From Prevotella sp902465605 (GTDB lineage Bacteria; Bacteroidota; Bacteroidia; Bacteroidales; Bacteroidaceae): DNA of 64,000 nucleotides. The position numbers were made by a program, and so were the translations under genes. The stretch is taken from assembly GCA_902465605.1 (NCBI GenBank), contig CABQNT010000003.1:62001-126000 (forward strand), in the 5' to 3' direction. Below are positions 17,321 to 25,800 of this stretch, piece after piece. Within the stretch, counting starts at the first letter, position 1. The number at the start of each line of letters is the position of its first letter. The notes beneath the pieces are model-generated. The model had not been told where the DNA came from. It saw only the letters and a program-made list of their open reading frames with translations, and did not search any database.

Positions 17321-17504
17321 AATGTTTTTTATGAGATTATTATTTTTTTAACGGATATTTTGCGATGTCAGCCGATTCGATGCAGCCTTGCGCTGATATT
17401 ATCGCGTGGTCTTGCGCTTCTATTTTTGATGCTGTTTCCCGCAATCAATCATGCAATAATCTCTTTGTGAATGATGTAAAGGAAAAAAGCATTGACTTTG
17501 ATCG

Positions 17505-17567
17505 GCAAACTCATGAAGATTGGGCCTCAAAAGCAAAGACTTTGCCACCCAAACTATATGAGTTTGC
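17505..17567. repeat. Long imperfect hairpin in the gap 17263-17940
   Basis: GCAAACTCAT (17505-17514) and ATGAGTTTGC (17558-17567) are perfect 10-bp arms with inner arms TTGGG / CCCAA. The loop region also holds GCAAAG and CTTTGC. It lies between tamB and the candidate small RNA. No coding frame is supported across it. Confidence 0.45.
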
Positions 17568-17639
17568 ATGGGTGGGAGCAACCATTCCTGCATGCGCATT
17601 GCGCCTTGGGCGAAAAACAGCGGGGATTCAAAAATGCGG

Positions 17640-17849
17640 CATGGGCATACACGAAGAGGCTCCCGAAACAAAATTCCGAGAGCCTCGTGTCTAACATTAA
17701 ATTCATTACGGGGGACTCATCGCTGCCACCTATTCCATGTCCTCATTGACATGAGGGCGGCAACCTCCCTTGAGCGAGCACCCAAGCCGTGGCTTTCAAC
17801 GGTCACGATCTGTCATTCAGGTCAATCTCCACCTAATGGGATTATCTTG
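17640..17849 (-). ncRNA. Candidate small structured RNA (about 200 nt)
   Basis: A consensus promoter (17856-17886) reads leftward into a non-coding stretch that ends in a strong hairpin at 17647-17689 (arms GAGGCTC / GAGCCTC, extended by ACAC / GTGT). Inside the predicted transcript are a stem GTTGCCGCC / GGTGGCAGC capped by CATGTC / GGACATG, and a stem CTTGGG / CTCAAG. No open frame fits. Size, isolation and a dedicated promoter resemble 6S-like RNAs of Bacteroidetes (6S-Flavo or Bacteroidales-1 classes), but the sequence has not been matched to either. The terminal hairpin has no T-run. Confidence 0.45.
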
Positions 17850-17855
17850 ATGGGA

Positions 17856-17886
17856 CAAAGGTAGAAAAAACAATGGTATGCATCAA
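17856..17886 (-). promoter_or_regulatory. Promoter of the candidate small RNA
   Basis: TTG at 17886-17884, a 20-nt spacer and TACCTTTG at 17863-17856 match the Bacteroidetes consensus. The nearest start codon downstream on this strand is tamB, 590 nt away, with a hairpin in between. Confidence 0.6.
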
Positions 17887-17940
17887 TCCTTATTTATAAG
17901 GATTTTGTTGTTCGCGACCGTCAGGATGCTACATCCTACG

Positions 17941-18981
17941 TCAGCTATTCATGGCACCACAATGGGGACAACGACCCTTGTGCTGAATAATTTCACCACA
18001 ATTACCGCACACATAATGCGGCTGGGCGTGGCGCTTGTACTGCTGGATGGCAAACCAATAATAAGCCACAAGTAGGGGATAGCCTATATAATATAAGGTG
18101 GTAAGACCGAAGACGATGTAGTTGACGGCACAGGTGGCCAACAATCCGCTGAGGTACATCACGGCATCGCTGAAGGGCAGCTGGTGCCGAACGTCATCCA
18201 CGGCCGCCAAACCCACGATGAGCATGGCCCAAACCGACAGTAGGAACACCATGAGCAGCAACGGCACCGTGAAAGGATTGAGCGTGGGATGATAATAAAA
18301 ATGCCTCCACATGTCGGGTTCGAACATCTGGATGCTGGCATACAGTGTGGCCGACGAGGCTACGATGAGGCACAACAGCGTGGGATAAAACGAGTTGATG
18401 TCGCGGAAATGCACAATCCACGCCTTGTCCTTGACAAGCCGGCGCATCCAATAGGCGATGGCTATCAGCGTGATGACCACCAAGAACACCAGCAAGTGGG
18501 TGTCCGAGAAGGTGGAAATAAACTGCGAGATGGGGTCGTCGGGCACCACGTTCGGCAGCATCTCCGACTCGTGAATCCACCCAATCGTGTGCTGGTCGCT
18601 GGCCAACTGCACCCAGACGGAGTCTATCGTGTCGGTGGGCAGCATGCGGATGTCGGCCACCACCACATGACTGTGACGGGCCAGCACCAAACTGTCTGTC
18701 ATGAATCCGGAAAGCAATTCTTCGGGTTGTTGCTTGAGCAGCACGAGCGAATCGCTCTTGACGATAAAATTATAGTTGTTGGTGTAATGGTGCTTTGAAT
18801 AGAAATGCAGCGAGTCTACCTGCTCGGGGTTCAAGGGAACGAGGGCCTCGGAGGTTTTACTGGGTCGGTGATAACAACCACAAAGCAAGCTCAGAACCGC
18901 CCACAGCACCAGGCATCGGCACAGCAGGAGCAACGGCTCACGACGCGTTCGCTTGTTTACGATAATTTCATTCTCCGGCAT
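17941..18981 (-). CDS. Membrane protein with C-terminal zinc ribbon, function unknown
   Basis: The protein has 346 residues. An N-terminal hydrophobic segment ending LLCGC could be a lipoprotein signal but is preceded by a long basic stretch. Residues about 45-150 are hydrophilic. Then come four to five membrane helices (about 160-320) and a terminal zinc ribbon with CGNCG and CPHCG pairs. The mix of an extracytoplasmic domain and a cytoplasmic zinc ribbon suggests a membrane-integrated sensor or assembly factor, but no family is recognised. Its start overlaps the U32 peptidase gene by 14 nt, so it ends the metA-U32 operon. Confidence 0.75.
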   Translation of the reverse strand: MPENEIIVNKRTRREPLLLLCRCLVLWAVLSLLCGCYHRPSKTSEALVPLNPEQVDSLHFYSKHHYTNNYNFIVKSDSLVLLKQQPEELLSGFMTDSLVLARHSHVVVADIRMLPTDTIDSVWVQLASDQHTIGWIHESEMLPNVVPDDPISQFISTFSDTHLLVFLVVITLIAIAYWMRRLVKDKAWIVHFRDINSFYPTLLCLIVASSATLYASIQMFEPDMWRHFYYHPTLNPFTVPLLLMVFLLSVWAMLIVGLAAVDDVRHQLPFSDAVMYLSGLLATCAVNYIVFGLTTLYYIGYPLLVAYYWFAIQQYKRHAQPHYVCGNCGEIIQHKGRCPHCGAMNS

Positions 18982-20872
18982 AGATGTTCATTTGGCATTC
19001 GTCACACTTAAACTCCAAACGGAAGCGGCGACCATCACCCAGTCGCAAATACAGCGGTTCTTTCCACGTGGGTTGCTTGCCACCCCGTTTTATACAATAT
19101 CCCAGACTGTAACGCAGACAGTGACGGCACTGCATCACCAGCACAGAATCTCGCCATTTCGCCCCTTCATCTGTCCCTTGGCTCACCTCATAGGCATCAG
19201 CCACGTTTGACAAGCCCTCACGTTGATAGAACGATTTGGACAGCGTGTTGGCGATATTGTACAGATAGGTAAACTTACGGTATTCGGGTTGCCATGCCAA
19301 TGTGCTGCTTGGCTTGCGCGCTGGCGGAGCTGTTGGGGAAACAGACGGATGTGCGGATGGCGTTTCAACTTCGACGGGACGTTCCAACTCGATGGCTTGC
19401 ACCACCTCGCGGCGCAGCGTTGCCAATGCGCTCGACGGGATGAAATAAGCATCGGCCTGTCCTTCCAGCTCAATAACGTCGGCCAAATAGGGCGTGTCGC
19501 CCAGCTTACCCAACTGTCGCAAAATATTGTCGCGTTGCGGTTTCATGGCCTTTTGCTTGTCCATCTCCAGTATCTGGCAAGTGGGTTTGATGCCCTGCCC
19601 CGTGGCCGAGAGGGCAAACCCCTTTTCGGTGACCGACAAGGTGAGCGTGATGGGAATCTTGCGCTCTGCCGTCTTCCCCTTCAACAGCTTGCTGAACGCC
19701 TCATCGCGATTGCGGTACAAGGCCGCACCCGGTCGCAGGTTGTCCGGCATGCGCAGCGGAAACAGCCGGTTGCCCTCTGCCCGATTGATGCGAAAACCCT
19801 CCAACTCATGCTCATCATTGATGAAACAAAGTCCGTCGCCATTGGCAAAGCTGGCCGTTCCGGCAACATTGAACGAGCCTCGCCTGATTTCCTTCACCTT
19901 GCCAACATACTCGCCCAGTGCCTTAGGCGTGTCGGGCGAATAGATGTAAGGTTGTCTGCGATGCAGAAAATAATCGGTATATCCCCGGTTGAACGTCTTC
20001 TTCAAATCGGGTTCAAAGTAATACGTCACCCGGCCTAACGATGCCCGGCGGTAGTCATCCCCGCGCTTCTCGATGATGCGGTTCAACCGCTTCGAGTAGG
20101 CCGACACCACGTTTTTGACATACTCCACATCCTTCAGTCGGCCTTCTATCTTGAACGAGCAGATGCCCGCGTCGGCCATTTCCTCCAGGTGATCAATCTG
20201 ACACAGGTCTTTCAGCGACAGCAAATGGCGCTGATGTTCTATCTCACGCCCTTGCGCGTCAATCAAATCGAACTTCATCCTACAGAACTGTGCGCATGCA
20301 CCGCGGTTGGCACTGCGCTGAAAACAATACTGCGAGGCATAGCACACGCCCGAGTAACTCACGCACAGCGCACCATGCACGAAGCCTTCCAACTGCACGT
20401 CAGGCACAGTTTGGTGGATGGTCTTGATTTCGGCAAGCGACAGTTCGCGCGCCAGCACAACGCACTCGAAACCCAGACCATGCAACCAAGCTACCTTTTC
20501 GGCCGTCCGATTGTCGGTTTGCGTACTGGCATGGAGGGCCGGCAACGGCTTCAAGTCCTTGGGCAACAGTTCGAGTACGGCCATGTCTTGCACCAACAGC
20601 GCATCCACGCGCATCTCCGTCAAGGCCCGCAAGAGCGCGCGCGTGTCCTCAAGTTCGTCTTCGTAGACAATGGTGTTGACCGTAACATACACCTTGGCAT
20701 CGTACTGATGGGCATAGAGGCACAGCTCACGGATGTCGTCCAGCGAGTTGCCAGCCGATGCCCGCGCGCCAAACTTCGACGCACCGATGTACACTGCGTC
20801 GGCTCCATGATCGATGGCAGCCTTTCCACATTCCAAGTTTTTGGCCGGTGCCAGCAGTTCCAGTTTCCGCAT
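18968..20872 (-). CDS. U32 family peptidase / tRNA-rRNA hydroxylation protein (RlhA-TrhP type)
   Basis: The protein has 634 residues. It starts MRKLELLAPAKNLECGK, the U32 signature, with HGALCVSYSG and a four-cysteine set (CVSYSGVC, C in QYCF, GACAQFC) that probably binds an iron-sulfur cluster. Its length and two-part layout match E. coli RlhA (about 650), which hydroxylates C2501 of 23S rRNA, more than the shorter TrhP. Older annotations call such proteins collagenases. A second cysteine group at the C terminus (CRHC, CDEC) could bind metal. It starts 3 nt after the metA stop. Confidence 0.85.
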   Translation of the reverse strand: MRKLELLAPAKNLECGKAAIDHGADAVYIGASKFGARASAGNSLDDIRELCLYAHQYDAKVYVTVNTIVYEDELEDTRALLRALTEMRVDALLVQDMAVLELLPKDLKPLPALHASTQTDNRTAEKVAWLHGLGFECVVLARELSLAEIKTIHQTVPDVQLEGFVHGALCVSYSGVCYASQYCFQRSANRGACAQFCRMKFDLIDAQGREIEHQRHLLSLKDLCQIDHLEEMADAGICSFKIEGRLKDVEYVKNVVSAYSKRLNRIIEKRGDDYRRASLGRVTYYFEPDLKKTFNRGYTDYFLHRRQPYIYSPDTPKALGEYVGKVKEIRRGSFNVAGTASFANGDGLCFINDEHELEGFRINRAEGNRLFPLRMPDNLRPGAALYRNRDEAFSKLLKGKTAERKIPITLTLSVTEKGFALSATGQGIKPTCQILEMDKQKAMKPQRDNILRQLGKLGDTPYLADVIELEGQADAYFIPSSALATLRREVVQAIELERPVEVETPSAHPSVSPTAPPARKPSSTLAWQPEYRKFTYLYNIANTLSKSFYQREGLSNVADAYEVSQGTDEGAKWRDSVLVMQCRHCLRYSLGYCIKRGGKQPTWKEPLYLRLGDGRRFRLEFKCDECQMNIYAGE

Positions 20873-20875
20873 TGC

Positions 20876-21763
20876 TTATCTTAAAAATTCGTTTATCCAG
20901 TTTGTAAACAGTAGGTGGGCGTGCGCACGCCAGGTAACGAGCGGTCCCTTGGCGGGGTTGTCGTCACGGTAATAGTGCCTGGGCAGGTCCACATCGTCGC
21001 GCTTCCCCGCATCACGATGGTACTCTTGGTCCAAGGTGTCGGGCGCATACTCCATGTGTCCCGTGATGAAAATCTCCTTTCCACCGGCCGTCATGCACAT
21101 GCTCACCCCACATTCTTCCGACTCTGCCAACAGCGTCAGTTCAGGATGCTGGAGGATATCCTCCTTCCTAATCTCGGTATGGCGACTGTGCGGCATGCAA
21201 AACACATCATCAAACCCACGGAAAATGGGTACTTCAGGATGCAGCACCCGTTGAGGAAAGATGCCAAACATCTTCTTAGGAAGCGCATATTTGTTAATAC
21301 CTTCATGAAAATACAAGCCCGCTTGCGCCGCCCAACATATATATAAGGTAGATTTGAGCGAAGTCCTTGCCCACGAAAATATCTGCGTCAGCTCGTCCCA
21401 ATAATCCACTTCTTCAAAATTCAAATGCTCTACAGGTGCGCCAGTGACGATCAGTCCATCGAACGACTGCGATGTCAATTCGTCAAAATAATGATAGTAA
21501 GCATCCATGTGAGCCGCTGGCACATGCGTTGGCGTGTGCGACCTGAGCCTCATCCACGCCACTTCAATATCCAACGGAGATGCCGACAGCAACCGCAGAA
21601 TATCGGTTTCGGTCTGCAACTTGGTAGGCATCAGGTTCAATACGGCTATCTTGATAGGCTTGACCTGTCCATGCGCGGTCTTCTCTTCCCCGCGTTCCAC
21701 GAGGATGTTTTCCTGTTTCAGCCGTTCGATGGCTGGAAAATTTTTGGGCAAATGCAGTGGCAT
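20876..21763 (-). CDS. metA: Homoserine O-succinyltransferase/acetyltransferase
   Basis: The protein has 295 residues from the ATG at 21763 (MPLHLPKNFPAIERLKQENI), which aligns with the usual MetA start. An ATG at 21805 is in the mRNA and would add 14 residues. MetA motifs are VLNLMPTKLQTETD, the nucleophile in ICWAAQAGLYFHEG, and FCMPHSRHTE with catalytic His and Glu. It acylates homoserine as the first committed step to methionine. Acyl specificity (acetyl or succinyl) cannot be assigned with confidence. It heads an operon with the U32 gene and the zinc-ribbon membrane protein. Confidence 0.93.
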   Translation of the reverse strand: MPLHLPKNFPAIERLKQENILVERGEEKTAHGQVKPIKIAVLNLMPTKLQTETDILRLLSASPLDIEVAWMRLRSHTPTHVPAAHMDAYYHYFDELTSQSFDGLIVTGAPVEHLNFEEVDYWDELTQIFSWARTSLKSTLYICWAAQAGLYFHEGINKYALPKKMFGIFPQRVLHPEVPIFRGFDDVFCMPHSRHTEIRKEDILQHPELTLLAESEECGVSMCMTAGGKEIFITGHMEYAPDTLDQEYHRDAGKRDDVDLPRHYYRDDNPAKGPLVTWRAHAHLLFTNWINEFLR

Positions 21764-21819
21764 AACTTCTTTGAATACACTCAATTGATCATCACGAACC
21801 CCCATGATTGCGTGATGTG

Positions 21820-21827
21820 CAAAGATA
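21820..21827 (-). promoter_or_regulatory. -7 box (TATCTTTG) of metA
   Basis: TATCTTTG on the minus strand lies 57 nt before the metA ATG. The expected TTG at -33 is not present; the left end of the island is within 25-50 bp of this site and may have replaced it. Confidence 0.5.
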
Positions 21828-21891
21828 CTAAAAAGATAAAACATTCGGTTCGCCTGACATACATTTTTAACATGTGGTAAGAGACTTGAAC

Positions 21892-22164
21892 ATGGATGCG
21901 GACGATATGCAGGTGGTACTGTCCGCACTTGAGGGAGTGAACAGACGGATAAAGGAAGTGGCACAGACACACAAACCGCTGTTTAGAGGTGAGCATTTCC
22001 TAACGAGCAAGGAAGTATGCGAGCGGCTGTATATCAGCCCTCGTACCTTGCAGGACTATCGGGACAGGAGGATTATTCCCTACACGCAATTCGCAGGGAA
22101 GATACTCTATAAGGTGTCGGACTTGGAGAGATTATTAGAGGATAGCCATAAGAACTTTCTCTAA
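21892..22164 (+). CDS. Excisionase-like helix-turn-helix protein
   Basis: The protein has 90 residues from the ATG at 21892; a GTG at 21874 would add six. The MerR/Xis-type winged helix is clear: FLTSKEVCERLYISPRTLQDYRDR, then an aromatic wing (YTQFAGKILYKVSDLERLL). Such proteins accompany Bacteroides integrative elements and usually direct excision or control the element's promoters. It is the leftmost island gene and faces away from metA. A terminator follows at 22199. Confidence 0.8.
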   Translation: MDADDMQVVLSALEGVNRRIKEVAQTHKPLFRGEHFLTSKEVCERLYISPRTLQDYRDRRIIPYTQFAGKILYKVSDLERLLEDSHKNFL

Positions 22165-22198
22165 GTATTAGAATATAGCTTCCCATTTATAAAAATAA

Positions 22199-22237
22199 GC
22201 CTACTTTGAAACAATAACCAAAGTGGGCCTATTTTTG
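22199..22237 (+). terminator. Rho-independent terminator after the HTH gene
   Basis: GCCTACTTTG (22199-22208) pairs with CAAAGTGGGC (22219-22228, one G-U pair) and is followed by CTATTTTTG. The remaining bases to 22390 hold nothing recognisable. Confidence 0.7.
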
Positions 22238-22390
22238 AAGAATGTGAACTCAAACTGCCTAAAGGAATTGCACTTCTATCTTGAATGTTTATAGCCTTCT
22301 TTGATGCGATTATCAAAAAGGGCTGAAATCACGATAAAGACACACTTTATAGAATGTTATGTTTTTGTCTTTTACTATTCAATCAGTTTT

Positions 22391-22921
22391 TCAAATCTCT
22401 GGTGACCTCAATTCAGACTTAAGCACTACTCTTTCCTTTTTATTCAGAGTTAGATTGATCAGCCCATTGAAAGCTATATCAGACTCTTCATATTTCATAT
22501 TCGGTCTGGCATAGTAAACCTTAAGTTTATAATTACCAGCCGGCAATTTGCTCATCTTAAAACGAACATCGTATTTGCAAATGCAATCGGCAAGCGCGTC
22601 AAGGACATTATGATACACAACAAGGGTAATCTGATCATCTTGATTAACAATGCTCACATAGATATTTCTTACGGCACAGTTGGCTTTCAAATCTTCCAGT
22701 AGACACTGAGCTATACCGTCTTTGTCCAACTCTATACTTAATTTTGCTGGAATAGCATTGTTTTCTGCATAGAAGTCAGGACGTGTATCTGTCGGAGAGA
22801 TGCTTAATTTACAATTAGAATTTGCAACATCATAAATTCTTAATGGCTCAAGAGCTACCTTCTCTGAGGAACATGCAGATAATCCACAGAAAAGGATTAG
22901 GCTGTAAAATACTTTTTTCAT
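22391..22921 (-). CDS. Small lipoprotein, last gene of the sigma-barrel cluster
   Basis: The protein has 176 residues with a lipoprotein signal ending LSAC (Cys 17). The mature part has five more cysteines (including DCICKYD) and looks beta-rich. Residues about 135-176 (LPAGNYKLKVYY and later) resemble a small immunoglobulin-like or carboxypeptidase-regulatory fold, as in FimB/Mfa2-type anchors, but no family is recognised. It would sit at the periplasmic face of a membrane. It follows the other lipoprotein gene after 84 nt and is presumably co-transcribed. Confidence 0.65.
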   Translation of the reverse strand: MKKVFYSLILFCGLSACSSEKVALEPLRIYDVANSNCKLSISPTDTRPDFYAENNAIPAKLSIELDKDGIAQCLLEDLKANCAVRNIYVSIVNQDDQITLVVYHNVLDALADCICKYDVRFKMSKLPAGNYKLKVYYARPNMKYEESDIAFNGLINLTLNKKERVVLKSELRSPEI

Positions 22922-23005
22922 AATTACAAGGATTTTATATGTTGATATTTATATAAACGTAATTACAAGTTATTTCTTGCTTATATTATTACGTATTTCT
23001 GTTTA

Positions 23006-23533
23006 CTATTCAATCAACTTCCCGTGTTTTTTGAGTATTGAGAGAAACTCTCCCCATTCTGCCGCTCTTTTTTCTTTTGCTTTTTGAATGGCCTTGTTCT
23101 CTTTAACATATTGACTATTGTCCTCAATATTGCGTGGGTAACAGTCACTCAGATAAAACTTGCCAGATTCTGAAACTAATGATAAGTCTGTGAAGATTTG
23201 ACTATTGAAAGATGACACAAACGTTGAGATATGGAGTAGAACCTTACCATACGAATGTATTTCTATGTTACGATAAATGGGAAAGAGCAGACTTGTCGGC
23301 TCAAAATCTTGAAAAATAATCTCACGGGTCTGCGCGTTGAAAGACTTGATGTTGTCAAGTGTAAAGAGATAGGGGCTTGAAGCGGCTCTTGTCATTCGGG
23401 CTGTCCCTATAGCAAACAATTCCGTTTTCGATGCTTGCACTGTGGGAGTTGAAAAAGACTCATCTTCATTGCTGCAACCAATAAACAGCAACGAGAAGAT
23501 GAACGCTTGTAATACACAAAAGTACCTTTTCAT
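23006..23533 (-). CDS. Small lipoprotein of the sigma-barrel cluster
   Basis: The protein has 175 residues with a lipoprotein signal ending LFIGC (Cys 20) followed by acidic residues (SNEDES), which in Bacteroidetes favours export to the cell surface. The rest has no recognised domain. The C-terminal 50 residues are basic and helical (KAIQKAKEKRAAEWGEF). It starts 23 nt after the dehydrogenase stop. Confidence 0.65.
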   Translation of the reverse strand: MKRYFCVLQAFIFSLLFIGCSNEDESFSTPTVQASKTELFAIGTARMTRAASSPYLFTLDNIKSFNAQTREIIFQDFEPTSLLFPIYRNIEIHSYGKVLLHISTFVSSFNSQIFTDLSLVSESGKFYLSDCYPRNIEDNSQYVKENKAIQKAKEKRAAEWGEFLSILKKHGKLIE

Positions 23534-23556
23534 AATTTGTTGGATTTAATTAGTTA

Positions 23557-24636
23557 TTATAATATGTGATCGTCAATTATGTTCATATACTTCTTTATTT
23601 CTGCCATTAAGGAATAAACATGCTTAACACTTTCCAAGCCAAAGGCATGATTATCCTTGCATCTGTTTTCAACCATATCGGCAAACGCTTGAATTTCCGA
23701 GAAGAATCCTTGTGAAACAATTTGGTTATTCCCAACTATTGGTACAAAACCATTCCTTCCGTACAGATTGACAACGGTTGCATTATTTTGGAAGACCTTT
23801 TCCAAAGGGATTCCCCATATTGCAGAGTGTCTTGGAGAAAAATCAAGTCTTTCCATTCTGTCCAATATATACTGTCCTTTGTCCGTACTGATACTTAATT
23901 GTTCCTGTGGATTCTGCCAAGAGTAATCTGTTGATAGTTCCAGCATCCCCGTTATATTTTGATGCTCCAACACAAGGAATAAGGTCTGGCCACCATCCTT
24001 ACTGCGCATTTCCTCTGCCGCCTTTACCTTTGCTTTGCCAAAGAGAAACGTAACATAGTCAAGAGGATGGATAAACAGGTCGAGCATGGCATCACCCTCT
24101 GGGTATAGCCCCGTAAGATAGTGATAATGATAATGTCGTTTGCCATCACCTTTCAATCGCTTTTGCAGAATTTGAGTGGCAGGGGCAAAACGTCTTTGCA
24201 GTCCGACGACGACATGTTGTGAGCCATAAAGTTTGACGGTATCGGTCAAAGACTTTAGTTCCCTCTCGTTCTCACACGGTGGTTTCTCTATGAATAAGGA
24301 CTTCCCTGCTTTAATGACTTCGTTTGCTATATGAAAGTGCGAATGTGGATTAGCAGCCACAAAGACTCCCGAAACCGTATCATCATTCAAGATGTCTTGT
24401 AAAGAAGTCGTACCTTTTACTCCCTTGTACTTTTGAGAAATCAGCCCGGCTTTCTTCTCCGAGGTGCAACAGATGTATTTCAATGGCAACTGAAGATATT
24501 GTATCACAGGCAACAGGTTACTGACACAATGATTGCCAAGACCTACAAGAGCATACCGTTGGGTGTAGATATGGTTCAGTTCCCTTATGCTCCGCACACT
24601 CTTGTATCTGCCGATGATTTCGTCTATATGTCCCAT
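23557..24636 (-). CDS. Gfo/Idh/MocA family NAD(P)-dependent oxidoreductase
   Basis: The protein has 359 residues. An N-terminal Rossmann fold is marked by YALVGLGNHC (about residues 28-37) and VFVAANPHSHF. The conserved EKP motif follows (IEKPPCENE, catalytic Lys), and the C-terminal alpha/beta domain has the family dyad region (FIHPLDYVTFLFG). Members oxidise or reduce sugars, inositols or related polyols, and some act on biliverdin. The first 25 residues are an unusual extension. It lies 3 nt behind the radical SAM gene, so the two proteins probably act on the same pathway; the substrate is unknown. Confidence 0.85.
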   Translation of the reverse strand: MGHIDEIIGRYKSVRSIRELNHIYTQRYALVGLGNHCVSNLLPVIQYLQLPLKYICCTSEKKAGLISQKYKGVKGTTSLQDILNDDTVSGVFVAANPHSHFHIANEVIKAGKSLFIEKPPCENERELKSLTDTVKLYGSQHVVVGLQRRFAPATQILQKRLKGDGKRHYHYHYLTGLYPEGDAMLDLFIHPLDYVTFLFGKAKVKAAEEMRSKDGGQTLFLVLEHQNITGMLELSTDYSWQNPQEQLSISTDKGQYILDRMERLDFSPRHSAIWGIPLEKVFQNNATVVNLYGRNGFVPIVGNNQIVSQGFFSEIQAFADMVENRCKDNHAFGLESVKHVYSLMAEIKKYMNIIDDHIL

Positions 24637-24639
24637 AGT

Positions 24640-25707
24640 TTATGCTGTTATTTGCTTGAAATGTTCCTTATAGGTGATTTGCGTGTTGCTGCTCCATTGA
24701 TATTTCCCGTAAAACAATTCTATCAGTCGCTTGGGAAACATTTTCTCCAGATTCCTTAACAGGATAATATCATACTTCCGGTGATAGTTGATCCAGCATT
24801 GATTACACGTTTTGGAGTGTTGACACTGAATCTTACAGGTTTCCTTTGAATTGAATATCTCGTCAAGCGTGTTCTCATGGGTGTTGCCCAAGACCACGTC
24901 CAAATTCTGGCACAACGGGACATCACCATTGGAATGGATGACCAACTCACTGAAAATGCTATGGCACCTCAGTTTCAGCCTGTTATTCTTCCATTCGTCA
25001 TATAGGGCCACAAAATCAAAATTTTCATTCGTTTGATGTATGGATGAAGGTATCTGACGGATGAAATTATCATCATTGGCTTCCATCAAGTCCTTGGTCG
25101 TGTCAAAGAATGACATTGTGCTGTAAATGCCAATACGCACGTCTATGCTATATTTCTTGGCACAATCTATGACATGCTTCATATCCTCAAACGAGTTCCA
25201 CGGAGAAAGGCAAAACATCAAGGAAATAGGAACAATATCCCTACACGCCTCTATAACTTCGATAACCTTATCATATCCATCCCTGCCACGCATATAGAGA
25301 TAGGTTTCTCTGGTGCCGTCAAGTGAAATATACAGATGCTTGGGGTGATGATTTTTTACAGCAGAAATTACCTTGTTTACCGCAAGACAATTAGACAGCA
25401 GCGTATAGTTAGGATGATAAGTGTCAAACCATCCCAATATCTTGTCTGCTTCGGGATGAAGGATAAACTCACCTCCCTCCAAGCCGACCGTCGTGCGTTT
25501 CGTTATACATTTGCTGTTCATTATCTTGATGATGTCGTCTAATCTTAAATTTTCCGTAGGTTTCTTCCAAATGGAACAGTGCTTGCAACGTGACTGGCAG
25601 TTGGTAGTGGAATATATCATCAAGGAAGTAAGTACCTTATGCCGTCTGCGTATTACATTGTTGGCAAATACTATTCCGTTGTGGATGTAGTCATAAATAC
25701 TGTACAT
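24640..25707 (-). CDS. Radical SAM protein with SPASM-like domain
   Basis: The protein has 355 residues. The [4Fe-4S]-SAM motif is C37-x3-C41-x2-C44 (CQSRCKHC), followed by a TIM-barrel-like core (GLEGGEF, SLDGTRETYLYMRG). The C-terminal 100 residues carry six cysteines (CHS, LCQN, ETC, IQC, KTC, NQC) in the SPASM/twitch arrangement for auxiliary clusters. Such enzymes modify peptides or act as dehydrogenases and mutases. No precursor peptide is recognisable, though the two small lipoproteins downstream could be substrates. It has its own copy of the sigma-barrel promoter motif 33 nt before the ATG. Confidence 0.85.
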   Translation of the reverse strand: MYSIYDYIHNGIVFANNVIRRRHKVLTSLMIYSTTNCQSRCKHCSIWKKPTENLRLDDIIKIMNSKCITKRTTVGLEGGEFILHPEADKILGWFDTYHPNYTLLSNCLAVNKVISAVKNHHPKHLYISLDGTRETYLYMRGRDGYDKVIEVIEACRDIVPISLMFCLSPWNSFEDMKHVIDCAKKYSIDVRIGIYSTMSFFDTTKDLMEANDDNFIRQIPSSIHQTNENFDFVALYDEWKNNRLKLRCHSIFSELVIHSNGDVPLCQNLDVVLGNTHENTLDEIFNSKETCKIQCQHSKTCNQCWINYHRKYDIILLRNLEKMFPKRLIELFYGKYQWSSNTQITYKEHFKQITA

Positions 25708-25739
25708 TCTTTCTTTTGAGTTTTGTCTTTTATTGTTAA

Positions 25740-25785
25740 GAGCAGAAAACCACGAAAAGACTGCACAATATTTATGACTTTTTTT
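25740..25785 (-). promoter_or_regulatory. Candidate ECF promoter of the radical SAM operon
   Basis: On the minus strand the order is AAAAAAAGT (25785-25777), 10 nt, GTGCAGTCTTTT (25766-25755), one base, GT, six bases, CTGCTC (25745-25740). The same elements with the same spacing lie before the sigma-barrel gene. The ATG is 33 nt past the last element. The strong match between two otherwise unlike upstream regions argues for a shared activator, most simply the sigma domain of the fusion protein. Confidence 0.65.
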
Positions 25786-25800
25786 ATCTATTTATTTCAT

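Noticed and set aside
17640..17849. Cobalamin riboswitch or SRP RNA as identity of the small RNA
   Set aside because: Neither the B12 box nor the conserved SRP domain IV loop is present.
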